Positions 43,628 through 55,664 of a stretch of 64,000 nt of DNA are shown one piece after another (the stretch's first letter is position 1; every line of letters begins with the position of its first letter). Both the position numbers and the translations under genes were made by a program. This DNA is from Haliclona indistincta (Eukaryota > Porifera > Demospongiae > Haplosclerida > Chalinidae): the NCBI GenBank assembly GCA_964017065.1, contig OZ024785.1, positions 14,277,592-14,341,591 of the forward strand. The letters are read 5' to 3'. Below the pieces are notes generated by a model. That model made no database searches, was not told where the DNA came from, and worked only from the letters and a program-made list of their open reading frames with translations.

Positions 43628-43832
43628 ATGGCGGCGAATCAACTGTCTCTTGTATCGGCTGCCATCGCGGTGTTTCCTTGTCGTCTGTTCTCTTTCTATA
43701 CAGGTTTGTGACTAATAAGCAATGTATTTTATCTATGATTGATTTATGAATCTTTATTTGCTCTATTTAGGCGATCAATGGCTACCTACCGTCTCTCACT
43801 TTGCGCTGGAAGACACGATTGTTGAATCCTAA
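43628..43832 (+). CDS. Small two-exon ORF (45 residues)
   Basis: ATG at 43628 sits in a good context (GAGCAAAATGGCG). Exon 1 (43628-43703: MAANQLSLVSAAIAVFPCRL) has a GTTTGT donor. Exon 2 starts after TATTTAG at 43771 and keeps phase (GDQWLPTVSHFALEDTIVES) to a stop at 43832. The second exon ends at a GTGATA donor-like site at about 43890. It could be the 5' end of a host transcript, since GC content is higher than in the surroundings. No domain. Confidence 0.3.
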
Positions 43833-43899
43833 CAACCTGAGCGACTGGTATACATCAACCATTGTTGTTCGAGCTTGCGCTCATCACAAGGTGATATAA

Positions 43900-46800
43900 T
43901 TCATGGTGAAAATTCCAAGTAAGCCACATCTCGTTGTCTCGTTCCATATTGTGTTTATTTATGTACATGAATTATCGTTGTACGCAGTGGTTCTTTTGTG
44001 TTACGTACTGCTTGGTTACCAGATATACGCGAAGGGCAGCTTAAAGAATAGGAGTGTATGTGTCTGTAATAATGTGTAAATGTGTGATTGTATGTGCACT
44101 GTGTGTCCATGTGTAATTCAATAATTATTTTCTTGAAGGTGTATGTATTGAAGCCAGCCAGTGTTCTATTTTTAACAGTCTGTTCACTAGAAGTTTTGTT
44201 AGCTCGTGATTGAGCTAAGCCCTGAATTGTCAATTGGTTGTTGATAAGGCATTGAGACCACTTGTTGATAGTGATTATTATGGTTGAATATTGATAACTG
44301 TAATCATTGTTGTACATGATCGTTTATTCTATTTGTGTGTTACATACTCCTTGGTTACATGATAGTCTGAGTTTTGTAGTTGATATTTGTTAATAAATGT
44401 TGACATTTGGTGTAAGATGGTGCTTAACTCCAGTCCTGCCATTCATCTGTTTTACTCTATAGTGTATGTAACAGGTTTTAATAATTATATGACCGTGTCT
44501 GCGAAAACCGACCCTATTGTGCAAACAATCGAACTGAGATGTTAGCATTTTAGAACACTCGACTGAATTTTGTTGGAAATCGAGTTATGTACTCTGGAGG
44601 ATAGTTCTATCATTCCTGCATGTTATCGAGGTAGTCCCGTGTCACAGAATGCTCTAGTTCTTCTGTATGAAGCATGTATTTTGTGCCACCAAGTTTTTGC
44701 TTGTCTGTATACTTATGCGTTGTCACGCACTCACCATGACAACGCTAGGCTGACAGCATGAGTGCTTGCTGAAGAAGAGCTTTCTTTGTGTACGACACTA
44801 CCTAGCTTAAGACTTCTATGAAACAGGATGGAAAGATATACAGCGGCAAATCCGATACTAGGCATTGTTTCAGTCGCTTCGTTGGTGTGGTCACGTTGGA
44901 TTCAAGTTTACTTATACGGGGTATTAGAGTGAATATGGAAGTGAACACAAAATATAAAATTTGGTGCATAACCAATAGCTCTCACATTCGGCAGTGATCT
45001 AGATGTTATAAGAGCTGTTGTGCTCACCAAGGATAGAGGAATCTGCTGGTACCAATAACTCATATGGTTGATTTTTGCGCAATTGAGTCGGTATTCCCAG
45101 ACACGGTCACATATTATTTTACCAGTCCTAGATGGATATGTCATAGATTTGTGCCAGGATTAGTATTTTGTTATTTTTAATCATTTTGTGGGTTTGCTTT
45201 CGTAATTTTGATTCTATTTTGGTCGTTTTCATTTACTGATTTATGAAAAATGTTTATTTTTTGACGAGAATCATTACTATAGTTAAGCAAGAATTTAATC
45301 TTATGTCAAATTTTTATTCAATGAATTCTTGTATATTTGTATTTTGTTATTTCTCATAAATCATGATTTCCTTCAAATTTTGATGCAACAGTTGTATTTA
45401 ATTTTGACCTTTTTGATTTTTATGATTTATTTACAATTTATGATAACTAGTGTCATGAATTCTTGTGTACTTATTATTTTGTTATTTCTTTCTCATGACC
45501 CGTGACATCCTTCATTTGATACAACAGTTATATTATTTTTAATTTTGACCTTTCATAATTTTTTATATATTTTAAATGATAACAAGCCTGACAATGATTA
45601 TCGAGAAACGTTAGAACAAAGTGTTTATTGCTGGAGTCAAGGTTGTATATGGTTAGCAGCAGAATTATTCTAATACACCGACTACATGCATTCTTCATAT
45701 CAGCAACTATTGGAATTACGAGAACAAGTGATATCATCGTATTGACAATCAAAACTAAAGTGATCGCTTTAAACATCAAACATAAGATTGTTCCGTACAA
45801 AAGTCAGACATCATTCATGAGATTTCGTTACGATCTGTTTGACAGTTGACACTCGTCTGTATAGTCTCCATCAAAAATTCCTTCACTATTGCTGTACGAT
45901 CTCCAAGAACACTCATAAACTTAGCAACATATATTTAACGAAACTATATTTTTTTCACAAGTTTTCAAGATGATTAATCCATGACAGTCTATCTGATTCT
46001 TATTACACAATACATTGTAAGGTTGTCTCATTCTTTCTTTAAGCGCAATGTTTTCTTATAAAGCAGTATTGATATACAACAAATATCATATCTACTGAAC
46101 CACCATCTATAACAATTATTTTACACTGAAACAATGAAGAAAGTGGAGTTTCATCCGTGTACGGTTTTGAAGTAAAATACATGTGAATATCTAGATGGAA
46201 CTACTCGATCATGCTGTGCGAGATATGTTATATCAGCTCTTTATCGCTTTCTTGTTGTCGTGAATATAATCTTCCTCTGTCAAATCTTGCACTCTCCTCT
46301 ATATCGATAATTTTATTCGCTCCACCTTTTTCTAACAATGATTTCAATACTAAGTTTTTTGGCTTGTAACTGTTCATTTTATTTTAGAGAACACTTGAGA
46401 TCTAATTTTTAGTGTTATTTTTCTGCTTTGAATATAAAATATTATCATTGTTATTTACAATTCTTTTGGTATTACTGTATTGATAATTGATTTATTGATT
46501 TTTGTGATATAATTATTTTTATTCATTAATTGATCGTGTACTTTCTAAGACGATCATCTATTCTTGGTCGATTCATGGTCACTTTAATTGAGTCACTATG
46601 TCACAGTCTGTTTCATTTCACATTCTATTAGTCCTCTAGTTGTATAAGCTGTAAAATCATAATTAATAATAATAATTTATTTAATTGTTTCTGTTCTCAG
46701 TATCAATCTTTCAAACTTTTCTTAGAACACTATTTAACTTATTCTGTCTTGTTTTTATTCATGGCATAATTTTATGTTAATTTGCTGAATGCAAACTTTG

Positions 46801-47305
46801 CTTATGTCACAAAAATATTTTCATTTTTGAATTATGGTAATTTTTGTTGGTTGTGTTCAAATCAAAATGTGTTTCTTGTCACACTCGTAGCTTTAGATTA
46901 TTTGATTACAGTTCACCGTATTTTATTCACCGTGCTTGATTAGCACTTCCTGTACTAGATTCTGCAGTGATTGCCATGATAGCATGCATTCTTTAGCTTT
47001 AGATATGTTTATTGTGATGTGCTATGACTCTTAATCCACAAGTCAGTTTACTATGTAATACTGGTAACCACACTTGCTGTGCTTTACATTGCTTTTCAAC
47101 CATTATTTGGTTACTCAGTGTTGTTAATCTTATGTTTGTCAAAAGGCATTTGTAAACAATGTATTGACTATTAAAACAAATATAAACTACTTTGGCTAAT
47201 ATACTGTAACATTACACTATCTTCAACCTAGTGAATGAGTTACATTGATAATCATTAAAATTTATGGAAACTCTTTCTATGACAACAGTTGGATTTTGAT
47301 TACCT
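43900..47305. other. Long AT-rich stretch without genes
   Basis: About 3.4 kb with frequent TTTTTATTTTGTTATTT-like runs. No ORF shows a recognisable domain. It may be intergenic, a long intron or a 3' UTR. Confidence 0.6.
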
Positions 47306-47309
47306 TTAA

Positions 47310-48039
47310 GGCTACGGGATACACCACGCCCACTTACAAGCAAGCTGAAATGGTTGCCTGAAAAAACACTCGTAGCATCGCGCTTGTTGGTTTGGCTGAA
47401 TATATCGTTGCATATCCAGTTAGAGCAAAGACTGCACTTCGCCTTCAGCAAAAACGATGGCTAGACGCGCTACCATAGTGCATTACGAAGTACACGAAGT
47501 AACGAGCAGCTTCGTCAACTAAGAAATCGAAATTCTCGTTGTGGGCACTCTGTAGCACGACTAGACTTGGCATGCAGCTAAACAGCTTAGTTATCTAGGG
47601 ACCCACGGATCCTTTTTTCGATATCAGCTTTAGTTGCCGAGTTATGTTCACGCAAACACTTGAAAAGCTTGTCAAAGCTAATTTTCGAGTGTATGCGTGA
47701 ACATAACTCGGCAACTAAAGCTGATATCGAAAAAAGGATCCGTGGGTCCCTAGATAACTAAGCTGTTTAGCTGCATGCCAAGTCTAGTCGTGCTACAGAG
47801 TGCCCACAACGAGAATTTCGATTTCTTAGTTGACGAAGCTGCTCGTTACTTCGTGTACTTCGTAATGCACTATGGTAGCGCGTCTAGCCATCGTTTTTGC
47901 TGAAGGCGAAGTGCAGTCTTTGCTCTAACTGGATATGCAGCGCTATATTCAGCCAAACCAACAAGCGCGATGCTATGAGTGTTTTTTCAGGCAACCATTT
48001 TCAGCTTGCTTGTAAGTGGGCGTGGTGTATCCCGTAACC
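47310..48039. mobile_element. 730-bp TTAA-flanked foldback element
   Basis: Arms of about 350 bp are nearly perfect inverted copies. The left starts GGCTACGGGATACACCACGC and the right ends ...GTGTATCCCGTAACC. Loop of about 25 nt at about 47661-47686. TTAA lies directly on both sides (47306-47309 and 48040-48043). I saw only a few differences between the arms (a C/T near the end, a 1-bp indel, a G/A and a short divergent patch near TATATCGTTG). TTAA target use fits piggyBac or Kolobok mobilisation. It contains no credible ORF. A transcript would form a ~350-bp duplex. Confidence 0.9.
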
Positions 48040-48555
48040 TTAAAGCATCAGAGGACCTAAACTGAACTTCTGTGTAATTTTCTTTTTACCACTTTATTGC
48101 AGTGGTCTGTTTGAATCTTAAAAATATATAAAGTGAATTCTCAAAAAATTCCATCTTTGATATGTTTCTTAGTCCTGTTATCTAAGCACCTTTTTGAAGC
48201 TGCTACATTTGGTGTCATTTTTTGCATTCTAACGACTACATGTTTAATTGATAACTAACAATCTGTTTCTGGCTGAAAGTACTCATGGTAACAGAGTGAA
48301 GTTGAGAATTATAGGCTAAATTATAGGAAGATATTAAGAGCTTAAAAGGAATTTAATGATGGAGCAAGAACAATAGAGGAATGCACTTTCCGTGCTCAAC
48401 TTTTCACATTCACCCTACGGACAAATCGGAACAATTATGTGGTGGTCCAAACTGGCAGTTACGAAATGGTGCATGAATCCATATAGACGCTTGAAGATAC
48501 AACTGTGTTGCCAAACAGCTATGCTACTTGCATGTTGACGAATCTTCAGAAACCT

Positions 48556-48762
48556 TCATAGCTTTGTTTGCTTCTGTCGATTCCTTGGAAGGTCACAACC
48601 TGTCTTTGCATTCATCACCCCACCTTGGTCATTCTCTATGCTTGTTAGTACCTTGGTTGCTGATTTGTATTCTGAATCCTTCTTGATGCGTTTCAAAATA
48701 CTTTGCTTTGTTCGGCGGGAAGCGGAGGCTGGACTTTTTCCTTTGTAGTTACCGTAAACCAT
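48556..48762 (-). pseudogene. Fragment of uncharacterised transposase-like family
   Basis: Reads SASRRTKQSILKRIKKDSEY, then SIENDQGGVMNAKTGCDLPR and NRQ. The G(G/V)VxNAKxxxxLPRNRxQ motif precedes the catalytic part of a recurrent cnidarian/sponge transposase-like family. The rest was not found downstream. Confidence 0.4.
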
Positions 48763-49258
48763 GAACCGCCATTACCGTGAACCACCATTTTGTTAACCAT
48801 CTTAGTGAAAGGCTCATCTCTTGTGGGAGTGAATACTGTCACCTGTTGAAGATAATGGATAACTTAAATAAGCAGAACATGGTGATTATTACCTGAACAG
48901 ACTTTGATATGGCCTGTGAGCTTGATTTAGGAGTTACACGTAGTAATCTGATGGAGTGTTAATTGATCGTGTCCTAAAAATGAAGCATTTTTATAATATC
49001 TGTGATTTAGAATTTTTTTGTCTATGGAATACTTCCAGAAATAGTAGGAAGGTGTGCTGCTGTAAAAGTTGACAGTAGTGCAGCGGCATACCAAAACAAT
49101 TGTGCATTTTATGATAAAAACACCAAAGTTGGTACACATGTAGACTAATGCCTTGTGAACATTTTTGGATATGGAGCCATTCGTGTATGTACCCGTGTCA
49201 GTATTTATTAATTAATTTTATTAAATAGGTGTTAATTGAAAAAAAAAAAACAATAATT

Positions 49259-49561
49259 TCAATTAGTTGAACATTCTCCTTCCCATTTACATAGGGCAGT
49301 ACACTTAAGTCCAGCTTTCTTGCACTTGCAATTTTTCTTGCAGCCACACGATATCAGTTCATAGCATGTTTTCGACGCCTCTTGAAGTGCTGTCCAGTAT
49401 GGTTCAAATAGATGATCATTTGTCTTGGTCCAGCCCCAACTATCTGGTGAAGGTAGTACAGGATTAGGACTAAGTGTTTGTCCCCAGATATGACCACCTT
49501 GGTAAGTTGCTCGCTTCACATGTTGCTCTAAAGCAGCATAAGATGGAGGAATTCTTTGCAC
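49259..49561 (-). CDS. CXC-like cysteine-rich C-terminal exon
   Basis: The frame reads IPPSYAALEQHVKRATYQGG, then HIWGQTLSPNPVLPSPDSWG, then EASKTCYELISCGCKKNCKC, then KKAGLKCTALC, and stops at 49259. The Cys spacing resembles a single CXC (tesmin/TSO1-like) repeat. IPPxxxALxxHxxRAxxQGGHxWGQ and EASKxCxELxxCGCKxxCxxxCxCxxAxLxCTxLC form a well-known multi-copy tail in sponges and cnidarians, probably on mobile elements. An A10 run follows at about 49240. Confidence 0.5.
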   Translation of the reverse strand: MQRIPPSYAALEQHVKRATYQGGHIWGQTLSPNPVLPSPDSWGWTKTNDHLFEPYWTALQEASKTCYELISCGCKKNCKCKKAGLKCTALCKWEGECSTN

Positions 49562-49749
49562 TGAAGATGTTTTAACAAAAAGTTTCTTCCTAGCCTTATT
49601 GATATCAGTAGTGGTGCTTGTTTTGTCAGACTAAGGACAGTAGTGTTCATTATAGTATACTGCAGTCCTTTTAGCCCTGAAGTCATCAGTGTAGCAGATT
49701 ATCTAACAATGAATTGGCGATAGCATTATCAATGATAACTACTGTATCT

Positions 49750-49880
49750 CGTCTCTCCTTCTCTGCCGCTCTACTAGGTCCCTCACGTAATTCTCATACT
49801 GTAAAGATTAATGTTACCGTTACCTTTAACAAAGGCAGTCTTTATTGACTTACATTTTCTACTAGAGAGTAAACCACCGC
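49750..49880 (-). pseudogene. Relative of the 26.2-kb exon pair
   Basis: Reads VVYSLVEN to a GTAAG donor, then YENYVRDLVERQRRRDE from the next exon, parallel to the 26.2-kb pair. It ends in a stop soon after. Confidence 0.3.
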
Positions 49881-50078
49881 GTCCACATTAGTAAGTAGAG
49901 GCTAATGTGGCTCACTCACTCATTCACTCAATCACATTCACCCACTCACTCGATACATCTCGATTAACCTATACATAACTGATACAATGCATGAGCAAGC
50001 TCAGAATAACCGCTGTAACAACTCAGTGTTTAAACTTTATTAATAATGCAATACAGAATCATTGAATGCAAACTATTA

Positions 50079-50640
50079 TAGTTCAGTGTTCAGGCATGAT
50101 CGGCCCGGGCGACGTTGTTTTAGTTTTTCCATCTCTTCTAGGCGCACTCGCGTCAGCCTCCTCTCGGTTTCGTCTTCATGAACCCGTTTTCTTTTAGCCA
50201 GTTGGGCGTTTCTTCTTCTGATCTTGATCTTCATGAACCCGTTTTCTTTTAGCCAGTTGGGCATTTCTTCTTCTGATCTCTGCTTCTGCTTTCTTTTCCT
50301 CCTCAACATTCTTCCTTTTTTCTTCTTCTTTTTTAAATTCTAGCAATTCTTCAATGGCTTCATCCGTTCTTAGCCTTTTTCTTGACGCCTCTGCTTCTTC
50401 CTTTAGTCCTTTTACTTCCTCTTTCAATGCCTCAAGTTCCTCCAACTTGTTCCTCATTTCTTCCGCCTGCACCGCATCCAGAACTGTCCCGGCTTCTTCT
50501 ATCTTCTCGTCCTGTGGCCGCTTCTCGGTTTCCTCCATTGCATTATTCTTCGTCATCTCCTTTAACGCCTCGATCTGTTCTCGCATGAACTTCATTTCTG
50601 CCTTGTTTTCTCTGCTGGAACTCCATCTTGAACTCTGAAC
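50079..50640 (-). pseudogene. Coiled-coil protein with 55-bp internal duplication
   Basis: The frame from about 50595 reads KFMREQIEALKEMTKNNAME, then LEELEALKEEVKGLKEEAEA, then KRKNVEEEKKAEAE and RRRNAQLAKRKRVHED. A one-base difference near 50590 separates it from an upstream SSEFKMEFQQRK. The block at 50173-50227 is repeated at 50228-50282. A 55-bp step shifts the frame, so the NAQLAKRKRVHED stretch appears twice in different frames. Predicted all-helical; perhaps a gag-like N-terminus. Both indels suggest decay. Confidence 0.4.
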
Positions 50641-50768
50641 TTTGAACCACTACAGGCAAGCTGTTTATATAAGTACTGAGCTCTTCAATCTGCCCAATCA
50701 GAAACACCATTGATTTTGATTGGTGGACCACCCTTCCGGTTCGATCGATCCGATCCGGTTTGCGCGTA

Positions 50769-50930
50769 CAGTTGATTGCGAAGATAATGCATAGCCTTGT
50801 CAAAGCGGAAGTATGACGTTGACCAATCAAACGCACGAATAATTGAATACACGTGACTACAAGTCAATTTGATTGGTCAATGTTACTTCCGCTTTTGACA
50901 TTGTTTATGCAAGATCTTCGCAATCAACTG
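50769..50930. mobile_element. 162-bp TA-flanked palindromic MITE, copy 1
   Basis: Ends are CAGTTGATTGCGAAGAT... and its reverse complement, pairing about 65 bp per arm with small differences. TA lies on the left (50767-50768) and is shared on the right (50931-50932) with the next element. TA duplication and CAG ends fit Tc1/mariner-type mobilisation. Confidence 0.85.
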
Positions 50931-50932
50931 TA

Positions 50933-51094
50933 CAGGGTTTTGCAGGGTTCTTGCAACAAATCCGTGGAACCGGAAGTAAATACTGACCAATCAAATCACA
51001 GCTGTACACGTGTTTTTGAACGATCAGCTAATTTGATTGGTCAGCGTATACTTCCGGTTCCACGGACTTGTTGCAAGATCCCCGCAAAACCCTG
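50933..51094. mobile_element. 162-bp TA-flanked palindromic MITE, copy 2
   Basis: Ends are CAGGGTTTTGC...GCAAAACCCTG, arms about 66 bp. The interior shares GGAAGTA...TGACCAATCAAA with copy 1, but the terminal 50 bp differ. TA at 50931-50932 and 51095-51096. Same length as copy 1. Confidence 0.85.
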
Positions 51095-51109
51095 TACGTG
51101 TATGGCTGC

Positions 51110-51990
51110 CGCTGCCTCTGCTTCTTCAGCGGTAGTCGGATCCAGTCCAGACTGAGCTGAGACTCCCTCAATCGGGTAATCATCGAGTGCATGTCATGCA
51201 AACAAATGTAACCAACTAACGCTCAGTCCCTTGGGCAATTTTTTCTTCTGTGATGTAGATGCATTGCCGCTTGTTGCTGCCGTTAAATCTTGGAGTGCCT
51301 TTACTATTCGTTCATTGCTTCTTGTAAGCTCTGGCTGTTGTTATAACTGGTTGTTTATTGCTGTCCTTTGCGGTCTTGGCGTTGCTGGCAGTCTTGCACC
51401 TGTGTTCAGTAAGGAAACTGTCTTATAATTATCACATGTACGCATGCTGTCAAAGTAAAGCTAACTGTGTAGGTGGCTTCATTCTCACCTGGGCTTGAAG
51501 TCTTCTTCACAACTATATACTACACCTGGCCTCGAAGTCTTCTTCTGCATTACTGATTTCAATAACTTTCATGATAGATACACGAAACTGTACTACAGTT
51601 AGTACGGCACTCACTGCTACTTTAGCCTACTCGATCGATCGACACGAGTATATTATGTGACCGCTCACGTGCGTCAGTCAGTTAGGCATGTGACCACTCA
51701 CCTGGAAATCAGCTTTCCATCGTCCGTTTCCGCCGTCCATTTCAGTTTTAGGCATTGTGTCAGGTACTCCGAATTGTTTTTGAAAAACTAAGCAACCCTT
51801 GAACATTTCTGGGATATGATAGGTATCTGGGCCTGCTTTCAGCTTGGATTACTGGCAGACAACTGTTGCATTATACTTAGACAAATTAATATAGCAACAT
51901 TAAATGTGCATTTATCAACACCTTCATGCCAGCAAAGCTGGTACATGTACGTTAATCAACCTAAACTCAAACTAAATAAAATTGCCAAAT
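51110..51990. other. No gene recognised
   Basis: Plus ORFs at 50853-51155 and 51231-51428 overlap MITE or low-information sequence and were not called. Confidence 0.5.
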
Positions 51991-51996
51991 CATTTT

Positions 51997-52233
51997 AGAA
52001 GGTAAGTGTACCTTGATATCTGGACATATGTACAGTGCTGCAGCTTTCCTCTTCTGAGCCTCGTTGATGATGACATCCCCACTAGGGTGTTGATCAGTGG
52101 CAGGTACAAGACTGTGACCCACGCACGCCAGAAGAGTTAATGCTTCAGATATTTCAAGATGACTGGTCTTCTTTGCAATCACAGTTTTTACATCAGATGA
52201 TGACAAATTTCTCCTCAGTTTGACTCTAACCAA
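51997..52233 (-). CDS. Possible exon, unknown protein
   Basis: Reads MVRVKLRRNLSSSDVKTVIA, then EISEALTLLACVGHSLVPAT, then EAQKRKAAALYICPDIK, ending at a GTACAC donor-like site. The EALxLLxxxGHxL element recalls a helix found in retroelement gag-type proteins, but this is not secure. 52250-52990 holds nothing recognisable. Confidence 0.3.
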
Positions 52234-52994
52234 ATGCTTTGGCTCAATTCACTTTTTCCTCCATGCTCCCTGAGGTATGCACTTCGTTTTAGCCTTGAAT
52301 ACAAACACGCTAACTTTAGCAACTTTAACTCTACTAGCAGCGGCTTTCTTCCGCTTGTGTTCATATGATGATGAGGGAAAGAGAGTTGCTATTGCTCTCG
52401 CACTTGCTCAAGATCTCGAAATTGTGGATGATTTAGTACCATGATTTAGTACCATAATCATTATCTAACAATCGTAAACCCACGATCTGCTAAGATTATC
52501 TTCCCGCTTTCAATACAGCTGTAGAAATTGGAAGACAAGTTAGTCGTTGTGTTTCAACTGGGCTAATTGAACTCCCATCATATTTGTGAGGGGTGTTGCA
52601 GCAGCTTCGGCACTAAGGGGATTGGTTCTGCTGCTGCCGACGTGCAGAGGTCTGTCTTTTTGTCTACAAAAATCATTGCATATACTTATAAAATTAATGC
52701 TCTGCTATTATATATAAATATGGCTAACCAGCAACAGCAAGTATCTCTGCGTCGTACTTATTGCATTTCTTTTCCAGCAGCACACTCCTTTCACTGGAAA
52801 TTTACCGTGGCATGGTACATGTAGCTTGTTAGGACTAAGGACCCAAGATGAAGGAACGACTGATTCCTCATCTTCCTCACACCACCTTACTAGCACCCAA
52901 CTCATCTTCTTTGCACAGACTACGCAGCTGCAAGTTCGAATTCGATCCCGCCAGTTTTAACGGTACTATGGTAACAATACACTGACCAATCATA

Positions 52995-53902
52995 TCAACG
53001 AACCGTTAAAAGAGAAGGCGCCCAAAAACAAACACGGGCAAACAACATGCTCACAACACCGGTATTTTGGCACGATTTAGCAGCAAGGACGTGAAAAAAC
53101 ACTGCGGGGACGATTGCATTAGCTAGCACAAACCTGATTCTGCCGCTTGACCTTTCTTCGACTGAGCAGTACGACTTCTTTGCACTCCTACAAGATTTTT
53201 TTACACTCACACACACACGGACTGCCAAACTATTGCCACATTGAGAAATGGCACAATACAAGTTTCTTCTGGCAGCCTGGATATATGCATCGGTAAAGCT
53301 CCCACACTTCTGTGAGTGCCTTTTCCCTTTGCAAACACATACCACTGTTTGCACATCCGGAAAGTTCGTTTTATGCTTGGATATGTATCCGCTGTCAATT
53401 TTTTTTCCGCTTTTAGCAGTTGCAATGCCTATGAGGTACCGATCCCACGGCAGGCTAGGCAGGAGGAGGTACCGGTTGGCCCATGGCAAACTGGAGAGGA
53501 GGCTGAGGCCGCTTTCTGCCAAGTATATTTTTTGGAGTTGAAGTTTGAGTCTACACACCGAACTGACATGACAGAAAATGCTAACCTCACTGCAGGTTCA
53601 GTCATATACTCGTCAGCAACCCAACTAGCTTCTTCCCTGCTATAACCTTCCCACAAAACTAGGTACTCCAAACGGTGCTTCTATTAAAAGTACAACCAAG
53701 ATAAACTTGATAAAACTGACTGACTGGAACGCGTTCAACTTACCTCTTTCTTTCTACATGATATCACTCGTTCTACATAAAACATCCCATCTTCTAGCTC
53801 TTCGCCCACTTCCAGATATGTAGGTGGCTCGTAAATATCACTATCAAGTCGTCTTCGCCGCTTTCTTTTTGATCTCCTCGACCTCCTCGTGCTGGTAGCC
53901 AT
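52995..53902 (-). CDS. Chromodomain gene with downstream Cys-rich region
   Basis: Exon 1 (53902-53744) starts MATSTRRSRRSKRKRRRRLD and reaches DGMFYVERVISCRKKE before a GTAAGT donor. Exon 2 starts at 53680 after TTTTAATAG in phase and reads KHRLEYLVLWEGYSREEASW, then VADEYMTEPAVRLAF. FYVERV, LVLWEGY and ASWV supply the aromatic cage and fold of a canonical chromodomain (about residues 41-88), with a basic N-terminus suited to nuclear targeting. The frame stops at 53429. In another frame further left is VQTVVCVCKGKRHSQKCGSF, then TDAYIQAARRNLYCAISQCG, which resembles a Cys-rich part of multi-copy transposase-like proteins. The chromodomain itself is undamaged. Confidence 0.6.
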
Positions 53903-54701
53903 TATTACGTAACCTTGACAACTCACATATGATCACGTATAATTAGATATTTACGGTCAAACCTGAGATGACCGCTTTTTGTATTACATTTCTGGCAATG
54001 TATAACAGCACCGCTACAACTATCTAACAAATTGTTCAAGGAGACAAATAAGGCGATGGCCAACATGCCAGAATAGTACTGAGCGCTGTTAGGTCCATAC
54101 TGATTACTGGGCACGTTAGGTAAGCACAGGGTGCTGTTAGGCGAATACGAGTGGCCTGGAGGCGAGACTATATTCTGCACAACAAGATGAAACTGAAAGT
54201 AGCACTTTTACCATTCATTCTTCATCCCAACATGGCAGCAATGATAAAAAATTGTAAGTGTAAGTATACAAATTTCACAAACCTTGTTCACAAGAACCTG
54301 CAAGTCTATGTCAGGGATATCCTCAGGTGGAATATCATGCCCAGTACACTTGCCATGTACAAGGTAAGGGCTGTGAGAGGAAAGGTACCACTGACAATTG
54401 AAATAAAGACAAACAATCCAACTTTGTAGAATTCACCATTCTGTAAGTGATACAACATCATGGCTATACAAATTTAAAATGTGAAATGCAAAACCTGCAG
54501 GGCAGTCACATTCGTAACCATGTATGTAGACCCTCTATTCCACGCAAATAATTCATTTCAAACTCTTGAATTACCAGTCGAAAAACTCCCTTGTTGGACC
54601 CCCTAGGTCCACTCCTGCCTCACCAACAAATCTGTCCTACATGTGTGTATCAGATGAAAATCATTAACCTGGTAGAGGGGATTCATAGAGAGAGTTTGTA
54701 C

Positions 54702-55078
54702 TTATTTATCAATGTCCATTGAGAGAAATTTATGTAGCATTCTGAATGAAGTTGCAAGACCTTCAGCCAGGTCAACAGGGTTGCTGACGTAGAGGGAGAG
54801 TTTAAAGTTGTTATGGTCTTCAGTGGAGTTCAAATCAGCAATGATTTGTTGAAACTAAAGAATGAACAAAAATTTTAAAATGTCTCATCAGTGTGGAGCA
54901 CGCTCACCTTCATTTCCTTCATGTAGAGCCCAAGAATGGGTGAAAATTGAGAACTTTTTTTTCGTGTCACCTTGAACCTCCTCACGTGGGCTCTGACCAA
55001 GTAAAGCATCAACTGTCCGATTTCGCTTTCTGTACTACTACTACTACTACCACCAGTGTCCCTTTCTCTCCATGACAT
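54702..55078 (-). CDS. Two-exon gene, 107 residues, unknown
   Basis: Exon 1 (55078-54908) reads MSWRERDTGGSSSSSTESEI, then GQLMLYLVRAHVRRFKVTRK, then FSPILGLYMKEMK to a GTGAGC donor. Exon 2 (54854-54702) continues in phase FQQIIADLNSTEDHNNFKLS, then LYVSNPVDLAEGLATSFRML, and stops. Length and phase are consistent (108 codons with stop). An upstream frame (55268-55080: ITIKECKELVRHFIFSPPGI) may be an earlier exon of a longer protein, since an acceptor-like TTTTAG lies between. I do not recognise the family. Confidence 0.5.
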
Positions 55079-55664
55079 ATTTTTCTAAAACCGGTAAATT
55101 ATTATGACTTATGTTCTCTTTGTACTCTATGGGTGTTATTTGCCTGGTCTCCTTGATGCCAGGTGGGCTAAATATAAAATGGCGAACCAACTCTTTGCAT
55201 TCCTTGATGGTGATGTTACCATGGACCCGCGCCTCCACACGGTAGCCGCACAATCTTGACTCGTTCACTTCCTACAATTCTTGGTACACTCTTTTCATCT
55301 GCTTCTACTTCTTCAAGGTCTTCACTACTTTTGGCATCAATATTTGATGATAGACGACGTCGTGACACTTTTCAAGGCATCAAATGTGAGTGCATTATGT
55401 GGCAGTCTACGTTTATAGCCATGCACTCTGTCCTCTAAGCCGTGCAACTACTCTTGAGTGCCTTGTGGACGTAGCGACCAGGTGCATGCAGAATAGGAAT
55501 GTTGTTCTACAAACTGCCAAACCTTGGTGTAGGTAGGTGGTGTACTCCTTTTATTGCCTATTTGTTGTGTGACGATAATCTTTTGAGTGTTTATTTTTTT
55601 CTGATATCTCTCTCAAGTGCACCTATTATCAAAGAAAATTAGCAACAGATAAAACCCATTATAC

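Noticed and set aside
49225..49260. A10 run as a LINE or retrocopy poly-A tail
   Set aside because: No target duplication or upstream retro-sequence in the right orientation was seen.
54161..54170. GGCGAGACTA, resembling the right end of the TAGTCTCG elements
   Set aside because: No inverted partner or 9-bp direct repeat could be located nearby, so no element was called.
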